Positions 1 through 7,604 of a stretch of 41,424 nucleotides of DNA are shown piece by piece. The notes under the pieces were generated by a model. That model saw only the letters and a list, made by a program, of their open reading frames with translations. It was not told the origin of the DNA and made no database searches. Where the stretch lies: positions 1-41,424 of IMG/VR virus record IMGVR_UViG_3300046454_000154. One strand, given 5' to 3'. Position numbers and translations under genes: made by a program. This DNA is from a virus. Each line of letters begins with the position of its first letter. Positions within the stretch are counted from its first letter, which is position 1.

Positions 1-2
1 TA

Positions 3-689
3 AAGCTCACCTTCAAGCTGTGGAAGGCGAAGCCAAAGAAGGGAGAAGATACGTTTTCGTTCAAGCAATTGGCTACTCTTTTTAAGATGTCGGAGCAGCA
101 AATGCTTGAGATTGTAGATGAGTTAAAGGAGAATAAGGTGCTAAATATCGAAATCAATAAAAGCGAAAGGTCAGCGACTTTTATAAGCAGAAGAATGCAA
201 GCTGCAAGGCTTTTGTCAGAGCGAAATTCTGCCAATGCCAGTTCCAGAAACAAATCAACTGGTGAAGCGAAAGATGAGCGAACAGGCAGCGACCTTATGA
301 TTATGACTTCTGATTATAATTATGAAGATGATAATATTAAAAAAGGAATAGTAGTTAGTCCTTTCAATTCATCAGATTTTTTAAGAGCATGGAACAATTG
401 GAAAGAGCATAGGATGGAAAAGAAGAAGCCGTACAAGTCTGCGAGAGGTGAGCAAGCAGGACTGAATCAGCTTGGACAATTCGATGAAGAGTTTTCTATT
501 ATGTTAATCAATCGTTCAATAGATTCGAACTGGCAGGGGTTAGTGTTTACGGAAACGAAGAGGGAATATGAAAGACTTCGAACGGCTGACGAACGAAAGA
601 ACGGACAGGTTACATTTGTGCCAGCATCAAAAAGAAAATCGTCAGAGAATAACATAGATGAAGAATTAAGAAGCAGAAGAAGATTATGA
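3..689 (+). CDS. Replication initiator / helicase-loader-like protein (5' partial)
   Basis: The frame is open from the left edge, so the true start lies upstream; a TTG at 69 is only an internal codon. The N-terminal part resembles the winged-helix domain of phage replisome organisers (Lin1244/DUF4373 type). Near the C-terminus come a W-N-N-W-K segment, then KSARGEQAGLNQL and a closing SNWQGLVF. This order (W..W, then a Y.S..GEQ-A-L helix, then NGW-GLF) is typical of C-terminal domains of phage primosomal or replication proteins that load helicase. The tail is basic (RSRRRL). It overlaps the next gene by 4 bases, implying co-translation. The role in replication initiation is inferred from motif order only; no catalytic site is visible. 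Confidence 0.7.
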   Translation, partial: KLTFKLWKAKPKKGEDTFSFKQLATLFKMSEQQMLEIVDELKENKVLNIEINKSERSATFISRRMQAARLLSERNSANASSRNKSTGEAKDERTGSDLMIMTSDYNYEDDNIKKGIVVSPFNSSDFLRAWNNWKEHRMEKKKPYKSARGEQAGLNQLGQFDEEFSIMLINRSIDSNWQGLVFTETKREYERLRTADERKNGQVTFVPASKRKSSENNIDEELRSRRRL

Positions 690-1453
690 GTGAAAATTTA
701 ATAGTGACGTACAATAAATCTGGCAGCAAGCTGGCAGCATATCTTCCGAATGAGAAGGAAGGCTTCATCGTTGTGTTGAGAAAGATTGCAACAGCGCATG
801 GAGTGTCTAACATTACGGCTGATGATATTGACTATGCAGATACTTTCATTTTTAAATTCTATTCAGACCTTACCCAGTTCGAGATTGTTTATGCGTTCGA
901 ATTGTATGCAGCAGGAAAGCTGGCGATGGAAAAGAAAAAAGAGTGGAATGCTAACTTTAATATCGAGTTCATCGGAGCGGTGTTGAATGCGTATAAGGTG
1001 TATCGTGAGCCAGTGCTGGCGCAGCAGAAGAAAGCTCCAGTGGAGAAGCAGATAGAGAAAGCTCCGGCACGAACGCTGACGTATATGGAAGCCCAGATAG
1101 AAGATGGTATGCAGATGGACAGGGTGTTCAAAAGGTATATGGAGAAGGAAGGGAAAGTGCCAGTAGCAGGAAACTTTGAAGCAGCGTTCGATTACTTGGT
1201 TGATGCGAAGGAGATTGAAATGACGAAGGAACAGATGATAGAGTTCAAAGAAGGACTTCGTGATAGGCTTTTTATTGAGTACAAATCATTGAGTGATAAT
1301 GTGAGAATGTCGCATGACACGTTCACTTCAAAAATAGCAGAGCTTGATGATGAGAAGCAATTCAAAAAGATATGCAGAGAAGAAAGAGCAAAGCAGTATT
1401 ACAGAGAATATTTAATGAAGAAAAAAAATGAGACAGCCCAGACTACGGTGTGA
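686..1453 (+). CDS. Hypothetical phage protein next to the replication gene
   Basis: 255 residues, start ATG overlapping the upstream TGA. The first ~100 residues are mixed alpha/beta with a helix reading FEIVYAFELYAAGKL, a pattern I associate with unnamed Bacteroidota phage proteins next to replication genes. A proline/lysine-rich linker (about 110-130) leads to a charged helical second half that ends in lysine-rich sequence. There is no Walker A motif, so it is not a DnaC-type ATPase. Its position suggests a replication accessory role, but that is inference from neighbourhood alone. Confidence 0.65.
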   Translation: MSENLIVTYNKSGSKLAAYLPNEKEGFIVVLRKIATAHGVSNITADDIDYADTFIFKFYSDLTQFEIVYAFELYAAGKLAMEKKKEWNANFNIEFIGAVLNAYKVYREPVLAQQKKAPVEKQIEKAPARTLTYMEAQIEDGMQMDRVFKRYMEKEGKVPVAGNFEAAFDYLVDAKEIEMTKEQMIEFKEGLRDRLFIEYKSLSDNVRMSHDTFTSKIAELDDEKQFKKICREERAKQYYREYLMKKKNETAQTTV

Positions 1454-1851
1454 CGAAGGAGAATGCGACCATGAATTACTTGAGCATGAAGAATTGCAGT
1501 ATGACAGGAAGCAAGAACAGAAGTCAGAAGAGAAGAGAGAAGAATCAACAAATAAAAAACAAGCAGACAATGGCAATAGCAACGAAGCAGCGTAAGCATA
1601 CAACGATATTGAAGCAGTTGATGAGAGTGAAGGGATTCACAGCGTTGACACTTGGACAGCGCATAGGGTATTCAGATGTGACTACGAATGCGTATCTGTT
1701 TAACCCAGAGAAGATGGACGGAGAGACCAGAAAAAAAATGGCTAAGGCATTCCAAATTTCCATAGATAAAATGGATGATATTTGCAATGATAAAGTGAAG
1801 AATATTATAGACGTTTTAGAGCCTAAAAATCGCAAGAAGCTCATAGGTTAG
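1450..1851 (+). CDS. Small XRE-like helix-turn-helix protein
   Basis: 133 residues from GTG at 1450, which overlaps the preceding TGA as GTGTGA; ATG at 1471 or 1570 are alternative starts. The first ~45 residues are basic and low in complexity. Residues ~52-110 look like a Cro/CI-type HTH: a first helix with LKQLMRVKG, the two DNA-binding helices around LTLGQRIGYSDVTTNAYL, then helices through KKMAKAFQISIDKMDDI. It is the last gene before the large gene-free region, so it could regulate early genes or the RNA downstream; that is inference. It ends in TAG, followed two codons later by TAA. Confidence 0.65.
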   Translation: MTKENATMNYLSMKNCSMTGSKNRSQKRREKNQQIKNKQTMAIATKQRKHTTILKQLMRVKGFTALTLGQRIGYSDVTTNAYLFNPEKMDGETRKKMAKAFQISIDKMDDICNDKVKNIIDVLEPKNRKKLIG

Positions 1852-1899
1852 GCAAAATAACTGACCATGACTTCCAGTAAGTTACAGAGCAAATGCAAA

Positions 1900-2560
1900 T
1901 ATTTTTTGTCAATCCGAAAAAAAGCCCCATACTTGCATTGTTGTTCAGCGCGAACAACGGTTCTTTGACAGCCCGATTTTTTTAAGTAGCACCAGCGAAA
2001 GCATCCGTTGAGAGTAGCGTCCGATTGTGAAATCCGAAAATGCACTCAGTCAGGAAAATCCCGTAAGACACTGACGAAACGAAATGCAAGCTCCCAGTAC
2101 AGGGAGCAGTCAGTAACTTAGGTGAAAGAAAAATATCAGGTACGTTACCCACAGTTAGTCAACAAGGGTTCAACAGTTATACGGTTGTGAAGCATGGTGA
2201 ATATAGAAAGCCCATGCCGTTCTTTTTCGCACACAGCAGACGGAGAGAGTAACAATCGGAGAGAGTTCAGGATTGAATGCCAGCCATTGAGCAGAGAGCA
2301 TTATTCAGACAAATGAGATTGATAAGAGATTGGTTGAATTGACCGACTAACGATATACCGTCCTTTACAGGGACGGAGGTGCGACAGGGGTTGAGTACCA
2401 TGACGGAGTGAACAATAGTAGCTCCGGCAAAAGGAGAAAAGAAAAAGCCGAATACGGACGGCTGCGAATAATAGTAACAGCCGTTCGTAAGTTTCGCATT
2501 GGCAAGCGAAGCCTGATGAGCCTGCACAAATGAATTGTGCAGGGTTAGCATTGCCCGATA
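1900..2560 (+). ncRNA. Candidate large structured noncoding RNA (~660 nt)
   Basis: No plausible gene lies between 1852 and 2586, yet the stretch is dense in hairpins: 1940-1946/1952-1958 (7 bp, loop AGCGC); 2049-2053/2071-2075; 2090-2095/2102-2107 (GCTCCC/GGGAGC); 2192-2197/2212-2217; 2358-2363/2371-2376 (CCGTCC/GGACGG); 2404-2408/2422-2426; 2453-2464/2478-2489 (12 bp with one G-U); 2493-2497/2506-2510; and 2521-2529/2535-2543 (perfect 9 bp, loop ATGAA). GGCAA at 2501-2505 could also pair with TTGCC at 2551-2555 around the last hairpin. Size and phage context recall the ornate large RNAs GOLLD and ROOL, but I cannot match their consensus from memory. A weak promoter-like TATTTTTTG sits at 1900-1908. 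Exact ends and strand are inferred; no U-tract terminator is seen. Confidence 0.6.
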
Positions 2561-2586
2561 TTTATAAGCGTAAATAAAAAATCAAA

Positions 2587-3330
2587 ATGAAAAAAGTAAA
2601 AATTGAGATTAAGAACAGGTGGACAGGAAAGGTATTGTTTGAATACGAAAGTGAAGACAATACAATTAAGAAAACATTGCTGCAAGCGATTGCAGAGGGC
2701 AGCAACCTTCGTGGCAGCAACCTTAGTGACAGCAACCTTAGTGACAGCGACCTTAGTGGCAGCGACCTTAGTGGCAGCGACCTTAGTGGCAGCAACCTTA
2801 GTGGCAGCAACCTTAGTGGCAGCAACCTTCGTGGCAGCAACCTTAGTGGCAGCAACCTTAGTGACAGCAACCTTAGTGGCAGCAACCTTAGTGGCAGCAA
2901 CCTTAGTGGCAGCAACCTTCGTGGCAGCAACCTTAGTGACAGCAACCTTCGTGACAGCAACCTTAGTGACAGCGACCTTAGTGACAGCAACCTTTCACCG
3001 ATACGAGATGATTTCTTTTTAGTGCTATTGCGTGGCATAGCGGAGATTCCAAAACTAAAAAAGAATGTCATTGAAGGAAACATAAACGGTTCGACATACG
3101 AAGGAGAGTGTGCATGCTTGAGTGGAACATTGTTTAATGCAGCCACAGAGAATAATGGAAAGCAGGAAGCCGAAAGGAAGGGAATGATATTAAGTGTTCG
3201 TGATGCGAACAGACCTATCGAAAGATTCTTCTTAGGAATTAAAAAAGGAGATACGCCAGAGAATAATCAGTTCTCAAAAATTGTTCTCGAATGGATTATT
3301 CAGTTTGAGTTTTTCATAAGCAGCAAATAA
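2587..3330 (+). CDS. Pentapeptide-repeat protein with conserved phage C-terminal domain
   Basis: 247 residues. After ~38 residues come 20 consecutive pentapeptides S-(N/D)-L-(S/R)-(G/D), matching A(N/D)LXX with the central Leu invariant, as in right-handed quadrilateral beta-helices. The C-terminal ~110 residues (IRDDFF, then GSTYEGECACLSGTL, then GDTPENN) form a domain I recognise from other phage pentapeptide proteins. Some family members (Qnr, MfpA) mimic DNA and bind gyrase; whether this one does is unknown. Start context is AAAAAATCAAAATG. It is the first gene after the structured-RNA region. A long reverse-strand open frame over the repeat is a by-product of the repeat. Confidence 0.85.
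   Translation: MKKVKIEIKNRWTGKVLFEYESEDNTIKKTLLQAIAEGSNLRGSNLSDSNLSDSDLSGSDLSGSDLSGSNLSGSNLSGSNLRGSNLSGSNLSDSNLSGSNLSGSNLSGSNLRGSNLSDSNLRDSNLSDSDLSDSNLSPIRDDFFLVLLRGIAEIPKLKKNVIEGNINGSTYEGECACLSGTLFNAATENNGKQEAERKGMILSVRDANRPIERFFLGIKKGDTPENNQFSKIVLEWIIQFEFFISSK
2701..3000 (+). repeat. Tandem 15-bp repeat, 20 units
   Basis: Exactly 20 in-frame units of 15 bases, core AGCAACCTTAGTGGC, with variation limited to a few positions (AAC/GAC, AGT/CGT, GGC/GAC). Near-identical codons across all units indicate recent expansion or ongoing recombination rather than an old repeat kept only at protein level. Confidence 0.95.
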
Positions 3331-3337
3331 TTCGCGC

Positions 3338-3781
3338 ATGGTACAGATAATCTATGTCGGCAAACGAATGACGACAAAGCATCAGCTTGCTTACTTCTTT
3401 GAGAAGCCAGATAAAACAGAGTTCGGTAGATTGAAGCTCCAGTTCAAGGTTGAGATTGGTGAGATACTTGACTATGATGAAGAAGAGCGCAACATTACTC
3501 CGACAAATAAAATGCACGACAATCCAGCTACCATTGTTCAGTGGACAACAGAGAGCATGAGTGCAGAGAAAGATTACAGGCTTCGAAACAGAAAGAAGCA
3601 GCACACAATCAGCAGCAGGATAAGAGAAGTGATAGCGGAGGTAGCTGCGCTTCCTTTATCAGCATACGATAGGATGCAGATTGCTCACCAGATTCATGAA
3701 GCGATTCGTGATAAGGTTCTGCTTAATAGTTTCGCTGAAAAGAAGAAGCCAGCGAAGAAGAAAGGAGTGAAGAAGAAATGA
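3338..3781 (+). CDS. Hypothetical protein with lysine-rich tail
   Basis: 147 residues starting ATG 8 bases after the pentapeptide gene's TAA. The N-terminal half is beta-rich (VQIIYVGKRM, then RLKLQFKVEIG); a helical region follows, and the tail is almost all lysine and alanine (KKPAKKKGVKKK), suggesting nucleic-acid contact. No family recognised. It overlaps the next gene by 4 bases. Confidence 0.6.
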   Translation: MVQIIYVGKRMTTKHQLAYFFEKPDKTEFGRLKLQFKVEIGEILDYDEEERNITPTNKMHDNPATIVQWTTESMSAEKDYRLRNRKKQHTISSRIREVIAEVAALPLSAYDRMQIAHQIHEAIRDKVLLNSFAEKKKPAKKKGVKKK

Positions 3782-3993
3782 CAGAAGGAAGATGGCTGCA
3801 ATGGGCAGATGGAACGCTGGAGTATTGCGTGAGAGGCGACTACGATGCAGAGAAGAAGGTACGATTCAAATATCCGAACATGGGCATCGTGCCAGTAGCA
3901 ATGGCAAACGTTAGTTACAACTTTTACGACAATAAGAACTGCACAGGAGAGACAGTAGCGTGTACGTTGTACGAGAAGCCAGAGAAAAAATAA
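3778..3993 (+). CDS. Small hypothetical protein
   Basis: 71 residues; the ATG overlaps the preceding TGA. Contains a WLQWADGTLEYCVRGDYDAE segment and predicted beta strands, with two cysteines late (NCTGETVAC). No family recognised. A 74-base spacer follows before the lipoprotein gene, in which I see no clear signal. Confidence 0.55.
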   Translation: MTEGRWLQWADGTLEYCVRGDYDAEKKVRFKYPNMGIVPVAMANVSYNFYDNKNCTGETVACTLYEKPEKK

Positions 3994-4067
3994 AAATATC
4001 CGCAGACAAAGCTGGACTGCGTGAAGAAGACCAGCAATAAGCAATTACATTTTTAATACAACAACAA

Positions 4068-4298
4068 ATGAGAAAGAGTAAATTTTTCTTAGCAGTGCTT
4101 ATTGCGCTGCTATCACTTGCCAGTTGCAATTCATGCAACGTTGGCAACGATGTGAAGACAGGGACGGGATTGTTTGACTATGAAACAATCACAATAGACG
4201 GAGAGCAGTATTTAAACATTCGTAGTTATAACAACATAAGAGTTGTTGTACCGAAAGTCAACTGCCATTGTCATGCAGAAAGGGGGTGTGGCAAATGA
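4068..4298 (+). CDS. Small lipoprotein
   Basis: 76 residues with a type II signal peptide: basic MRKSK, hydrophobic FFLAVLIALLSL, lipobox LASC with the lipidated Cys at residue 20. The mature part is ~57 residues and unusually rich in Cys and His (CNSCN early, CHCHAERGC late). Residues after the lipid Cys (NSCNV) do not match the K-(D/E)2 surface-export signal of Bacteroidota, so it may stay periplasm-facing. Phage lipoproteins of this size often act in superinfection exclusion; that is inference. It overlaps the next gene by 4 bases. Confidence 0.7.
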   Translation: MRKSKFFLAVLIALLSLASCNSCNVGNDVKTGTGLFDYETITIDGEQYLNIRSYNNIRVVVPKVNCHCHAERGCGK

Positions 4299-4630
4299 AT
4301 CTTGTATTAAAAGCTATCTATGTATGTGTGACGGCTGGCAATCGCTGGGGCAAGGGATATACAGCATCAGAAGCGAAGAAGAATGCAGGGCTTACAAACA
4401 GTGCTACAAGAAAAGCGATTGAGCATTATGTTCAAGCTGCCGTATTCAATTCAGAAGGTATGACAGATGAAGAGTTTAATAACCTTCACGATTGCGTAAC
4501 TGCAAATTCAATTGATGGGTCTCCTAAATATTACGACCAAGACAGAACAGAAGAAGACACGGTGATGATTAAGAAATATCATGTAGGCTGGTTGATGGTG
4601 GAGAAAAATATAAAGGAGACCAAGAAATGA
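4295..4630 (+). CDS. Hypothetical protein
   Basis: 111 residues from ATG 4295, chosen over an upstream in-frame start at 4268 because it overlaps the lipoprotein TGA as ATGA and has AAAGGGGGTG just upstream. Mostly helical, with an internal TASEAKKNAGLTNSATRKAIEHY segment that could be a helix-turn-helix. No family recognised. Ends in a 4-base overlap with the phosphatase gene. Confidence 0.55.
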   Translation: MNLVLKAIYVCVTAGNRWGKGYTASEAKKNAGLTNSATRKAIEHYVQAAVFNSEGMTDEEFNNLHDCVTANSIDGSPKYYDQDRTEEDTVMIKKYHVGWLMVEKNIKETKK

Positions 4631-5085
4631 ATAAACTTGGATTAGTTCCGCTTTCAAACTTTGCTCAAGTGCTTCCTGATATTTACAGATGCGCACAGCC
4701 GATATACAAGTATCAGTATGACTGGCTTCGTGATGTGCTTGGAATTAAAATGATAGTTGACTTGAGAAAAGAATCTGACATTGATGTGAATTATTTTGAT
4801 AGCGTGATTCGCATTTCAGTTCCAGACCATGAAGTGCCTACAATGAAGCAGGCACAAGAGTTCATGCAGTTAGTGAAGAAGAATAAGCAGCCGATGCTTA
4901 TTCACTGTGCGCATGGACATGGAAGGACATCTACGTTCTGTGTGCTTGCAAGGATAGCAGTTGGATGGAGTGTTGAACGTGCAATTTCTAATGAGAGAAT
5001 AAAGTTTCACTATCAATTCAATCATCCTGCGCAGGAGAAGTGGCTGATGGATAATTTCGGAAAGGAGGCTGGCAATGCTAATTGA
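4627..5085 (+). CDS. Dual-specificity / tyrosine-type protein phosphatase
   Basis: 152 residues, close to a minimal DSP catalytic domain. The signature HCxxGxxRT is intact as HCAHGHGRTS (nucleophile Cys94, Arg100). An upstream PDHEVP supplies a plausible general-acid Asp67, and the N-terminal part (DIYRCAQP, then MIVDLRKESD) matches the DSP core (iyRs.qP, vidLR). Such enzymes form a phospho-Cys intermediate and remove phosphate from proteins, nucleotides or RNA 5' ends. The substrate here is unknown; candidates are host phosphoproteins or a nucleotide intermediate. All key residues are present, so it is probably active. Confidence 0.85.
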   Translation: MNKLGLVPLSNFAQVLPDIYRCAQPIYKYQYDWLRDVLGIKMIVDLRKESDIDVNYFDSVIRISVPDHEVPTMKQAQEFMQLVKKNKQPMLIHCAHGHGRTSTFCVLARIAVGWSVERAISNERIKFHYQFNHPAQEKWLMDNFGKEAGNAN

Positions 5086-5353
5086 TACGACAATCGGAAC
5101 AGGAGACGGAGACCTGAACAAATCACAATACGTTGATATGTTCATTCAAATCTGGATGCTGATAAAAACAAACCAGCCGTGTGTGAAGGAAGACGTGACG
5201 ACAGTGCATAAGTGGACGCTGTTATCGTGGTTCGATAATGTTGAATATTTGAGGATAGGAACGAGCAGGGTATTCAACAGGAGAATACATGAACAATTAA
5301 TGACCAGTGAGATTCCGTTCTTGCAGCAGGCACAAACCTATAAACTGAATTAA
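5075..5353 (+). CDS. Hypothetical protein
   Basis: 92 residues starting at an ATG inside the phosphatase gene (11-base overlap), with GGAAAGGAGG upstream as an unusually good Shine-Dalgarno for this genome. Helical with several Trp residues (FIQIWMLIKTN, HKWTLLSWFDNV). No family recognised. Confidence 0.55.
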   Translation: MLIDTTIGTGDGDLNKSQYVDMFIQIWMLIKTNQPCVKEDVTTVHKWTLLSWFDNVEYLRIGTSRVFNRRIHEQLMTSEIPFLQQAQTYKLN

Positions 5354-5354
5354 G

Positions 5355-5621
5355 ATGGGACAGACTAAACAGAAAGCTCCGGCATTAAAGCCATTCGACT
5401 TCTGGAGAGACAATCTTCTTGCTGGATATTTTCAATTGACAGCAGAAGAATTGCAAACCAAATTTGTTGAATGGAAGCAGAAGCAGAAACCAGAATGGTA
5501 CACTTACTATTATGGAGTTCGCGCAGTGCTATCCTTCTTAGGAGATAAGGACGGATTGAGCGCAACGCATGAGGCAGACCAGTTCGATGATATATATGCA
5601 GTATTAAAACCATGTTTTTAA
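5355..5621 (+). CDS. Hypothetical protein
   Basis: 88 residues, starting one base after the previous TAA. Rich in Trp and Tyr (FDFWRDNLLAGYF, KPEWYTYYYG) and predicted helical. No family recognised. Position suggests cotranscription with its neighbours. Confidence 0.55.
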   Translation: MGQTKQKAPALKPFDFWRDNLLAGYFQLTAEELQTKFVEWKQKQKPEWYTYYYGVRAVLSFLGDKDGLSATHEADQFDDIYAVLKPCF

Positions 5622-5635
5622 AAAGAATGTAGAAG

Positions 5636-5953
5636 ATGTCCAAGAAAGAATTAATCAGGAGGGCTAACAAGGTGATGCGGACTGTGAATGTGTCAAAGGT
5701 GATAGCAGACCACGTTGTAGGTAAGAAGCACAGCATGAAGCACAGGAAGCGGATAGGTGTGAGCGTGATGGTAATTGGAGTTTCTATTGCTCATTTTGCA
5801 GCGAATGGCAATATTGTCACTTCGATTGTTGGTGACTTGATTGGATATGCAATTCATGGAATTGGTTTAATACCTTTTGTCGAATCAGAAGAAATAGAAT
5901 GTGACCCGAAAACTAAAATATGCACTAAGAAAAAACCAAAGGATAAAAAATAA
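5636..5953 (+). CDS. Small membrane protein
   Basis: 105 residues: a basic N-terminus (about 40 residues with many Lys and Arg), hydrophobic stretches around 41-56 (IGVSVMVIGVSIAHFA) and 60-82 (IVTSIVGDLIGYAIHGIGLIPFV), then an acidic/Cys segment and a lysine-rich tail. It looks like a one- or two-span inner-membrane protein. A holin is conceivable, but no endolysin is nearby, so I do not assign one. Confidence 0.6.
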   Translation: MSKKELIRRANKVMRTVNVSKVIADHVVGKKHSMKHRKRIGVSVMVIGVSIAHFAANGNIVTSIVGDLIGYAIHGIGLIPFVESEEIECDPKTKICTKKKPKDKK

Positions 5954-6006
5954 GGTTAAGCAGAGTACCTATAAACGAAGCGCAAAATTGTAAATCTAAT
6001 AACGAT

Positions 6007-6336
6007 ATGTTTACAAACTTTCAAGTGAGGTCTGATGAGGTTGAACAAATCTCAACAGAGAATGCAATGTATTTGCAAAAGGGTGATGTGGTGCTGGTAA
6101 GGTCAGCTAACGTTCCGAATTATGGAGACCATTTCATAGTAGTAACAGGTAAGCCGATTCAGAAGCAATGGGGTATGCGTCCGCAGACCATAGAGTTCTT
6201 CACGGAGACGGCAAAGGAAGTGCTGGATAACTTCTTGCCGTATAATGGAGTTGTGGCTTTGAAGTTGAAGCCGTCCATTAAAGAGGCATTCCATAAGCTG
6301 CATGGAATGTGCAGCAGAAGGGAGGAGATGAAATGA
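6007..6336 (+). CDS. Hypothetical protein upstream of isonitrile synthase homologue
   Basis: 109 residues. A beta-rich middle (YLQKGDVVLVRSANVPNYGDHFIVVTGK) resembles a small barrel-like fold, and a helical end follows. Its TGA overlaps the start of the isonitrile synthase homologue by 4 bases, so the two are probably translated together. No family recognised. The 53 bases before it hold nothing obvious. Confidence 0.55.
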   Translation: MFTNFQVRSDEVEQISTENAMYLQKGDVVLVRSANVPNYGDHFIVVTGKPIQKQWGMRPQTIEFFTETAKEVLDNFLPYNGVVALKLKPSIKEAFHKLHGMCSRREEMK

Positions 6337-7235
6337 ATCCACAATCACATTTGATAGTAGATGTGTTCGAACGGTTCATGATGTCGAAGACACCGATAGA
6401 CCAGTTCGAGCAGCAAGGCAGAAGCCTTCTTATGGAAAGAGTAGATGGGTTTGTTCAACAGAATAAACCCGTTCCGTTTTATATGCTTGGCTTCCCGTTC
6501 AAGAGCAGCAATAAAAGAGATAAAGTGCTTGGAGACTTGCCAGACATGGCAGAGCAGAAGACGCTGGAAAACTTTGCAAGGTTTGACGGAGAAATTAAAA
6601 AGGTATATTCAAACGGAGTTAAGATAAGCATGGTGAGTGATGGCTATGTATTCAATGACTTACTTGGAATAGAAGACAGGACGGTGGAAGATTATAAGAA
6701 GACTTCAATGGAACTTGGACAGGATGCAAAAGCTCCAGTACAGTTCTTAGACCTGCGAGACTTTTATACAAGAGATATTCCAGAAGCCAGAAACAAAGTG
6801 ATGGAGCAGTTCGGGATAACATCAGAAAAGCTGGAGTATGAAATTCTTTTCAATCCAGATGTCAACTACTTATATAGAGGCATGAATATTTTTATGATTG
6901 AAGAGCTTGCAGTAAGAACGTTCCCGTCAAGGCATCAGTTGAAAGCAGCAGCAAAGAAGATGGTGCGAGAGATGATGTTGAGAAATGAAGCGTATTCAAA
7001 TCTTGCTCGAAGAGAGTTCGGAGACCAGATTAGATTGTCAATGCATCCGTCAGTGAACAACGGACAGAAGTATTCCTTCAAGCTGATTGAAGGAAATGCG
7101 AAGTATAGTGCATGGCATTCAGCAATCCTTTTCAAAGGAGCAGAAATGGAAACGATTCATAGGATAGATGCGGAGCAGGCAGGTTATGAATTGGTTTACG
7201 AAAATGGAAGACCTTATTATTTCAAATCAAATTAA
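6333..7235 (+). CDS. Isonitrile (isocyanide) synthase homologue, PvcA/DIT1 family
   Basis: 300 residues from ATG 6333, chosen because it overlaps the upstream TGA and follows GGGAGGAG; an upstream start at 6309 is less likely. Family landmarks occur in order: FPFKSSNKRDKVLGDLPDM (54-72), KISMVSDGYVFNDLLGI (97-113), RLSMHPS (234-240), AWHSAI (260-265) and GYELVYENGRPYYF (284-297). Known members (PvcA, IsnA) convert the amino group of Tyr or Trp to an isonitrile using ribulose 5-phosphate as carbon source. Length is near that of bacterial PvcA. The usual PvcB-type Fe/2-oxoglutarate partner is not adjacent; the only such enzyme here is the TET/JBP-type protein 16 kb away. Assignment rests on recalled motifs. 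Confidence 0.82.
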   Translation: MNPQSHLIVDVFERFMMSKTPIDQFEQQGRSLLMERVDGFVQQNKPVPFYMLGFPFKSSNKRDKVLGDLPDMAEQKTLENFARFDGEIKKVYSNGVKISMVSDGYVFNDLLGIEDRTVEDYKKTSMELGQDAKAPVQFLDLRDFYTRDIPEARNKVMEQFGITSEKLEYEILFNPDVNYLYRGMNIFMIEELAVRTFPSRHQLKAAAKKMVREMMLRNEAYSNLARREFGDQIRLSMHPSVNNGQKYSFKLIEGNAKYSAWHSAILFKGAEMETIHRIDAEQAGYELVYENGRPYYFKSN

Positions 7236-7245
7236 AAAAGATACT

Positions 7246-7584
7246 ATGAAAAAATTAATCGGAACGGTAACGATAGGTTACAATAATGATGGCAAGCCGA
7301 ATCTTGCAGTGTATAGAGCGGAGAAATATCAGGTAGGCATGGGTGAGCTTGACAAGCTAAAAGAAATGACAGCAGCAAACAATCCAAAGGATGCACAGGC
7401 GGTCTGTCATATTGCCCAGACGGTTCTTGCAGGCTATTTCAACAAGGTATCAGAGCTTGAGCTTGCGGACAGGGAGAAGTATGAGATTGTGCCAGAGATT
7501 AAAACGTGTGAGAAATATCCAGACGGCAAAGTGCAGGTCTGTGTAATTGATTTCTACTTTCAGGAGGTGAAGGTGAATGGCTGA
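7246..7584 (+). CDS. Hypothetical protein
   Basis: 112 residues from ATG 7246; longer in-frame starts inside the preceding gene look unlikely. Opens with MKKLIGTVTIGYNNDGKPN, a beta hairpin, followed by helices and a closing strand (VCVIDFYFQEVKV). It starts 10 bases after the isonitrile synthase homologue and may be cotranscribed with it. No family recognised. Confidence 0.6.
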   Translation: MKKLIGTVTIGYNNDGKPNLAVYRAEKYQVGMGELDKLKEMTAANNPKDAQAVCHIAQTVLAGYFNKVSELELADREKYEIVPEIKTCEKYPDGKVQVCVIDFYFQEVKVNG

Positions 7585-7604
7585 TTAAAATAAATTGAGT
7601 GATG

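Noticed and set aside
2161-2190. tRNA-like T-loop (GGTTCAAC) inside the gene-free region
   Set aside because: No matching T-stem, anticodon arm or acceptor stem could be drawn around it.
2341-2480. Group I or group II intron
   Set aside because: No clear P7/G-site or domain V sequence, and no split gene on the two sides.
2562-3146. Reverse-strand open frame of 194 codons rich in Arg-Leu-Leu-Pro
   Set aside because: It is the antisense of the 15-bp repeat; the periodicity keeps it open. The + strand frame has recognisable domains.
5636-5953. Holin assignment for the small membrane protein
   Set aside because: No endolysin or spanin nearby and a long basic N-terminus; evidence too weak.
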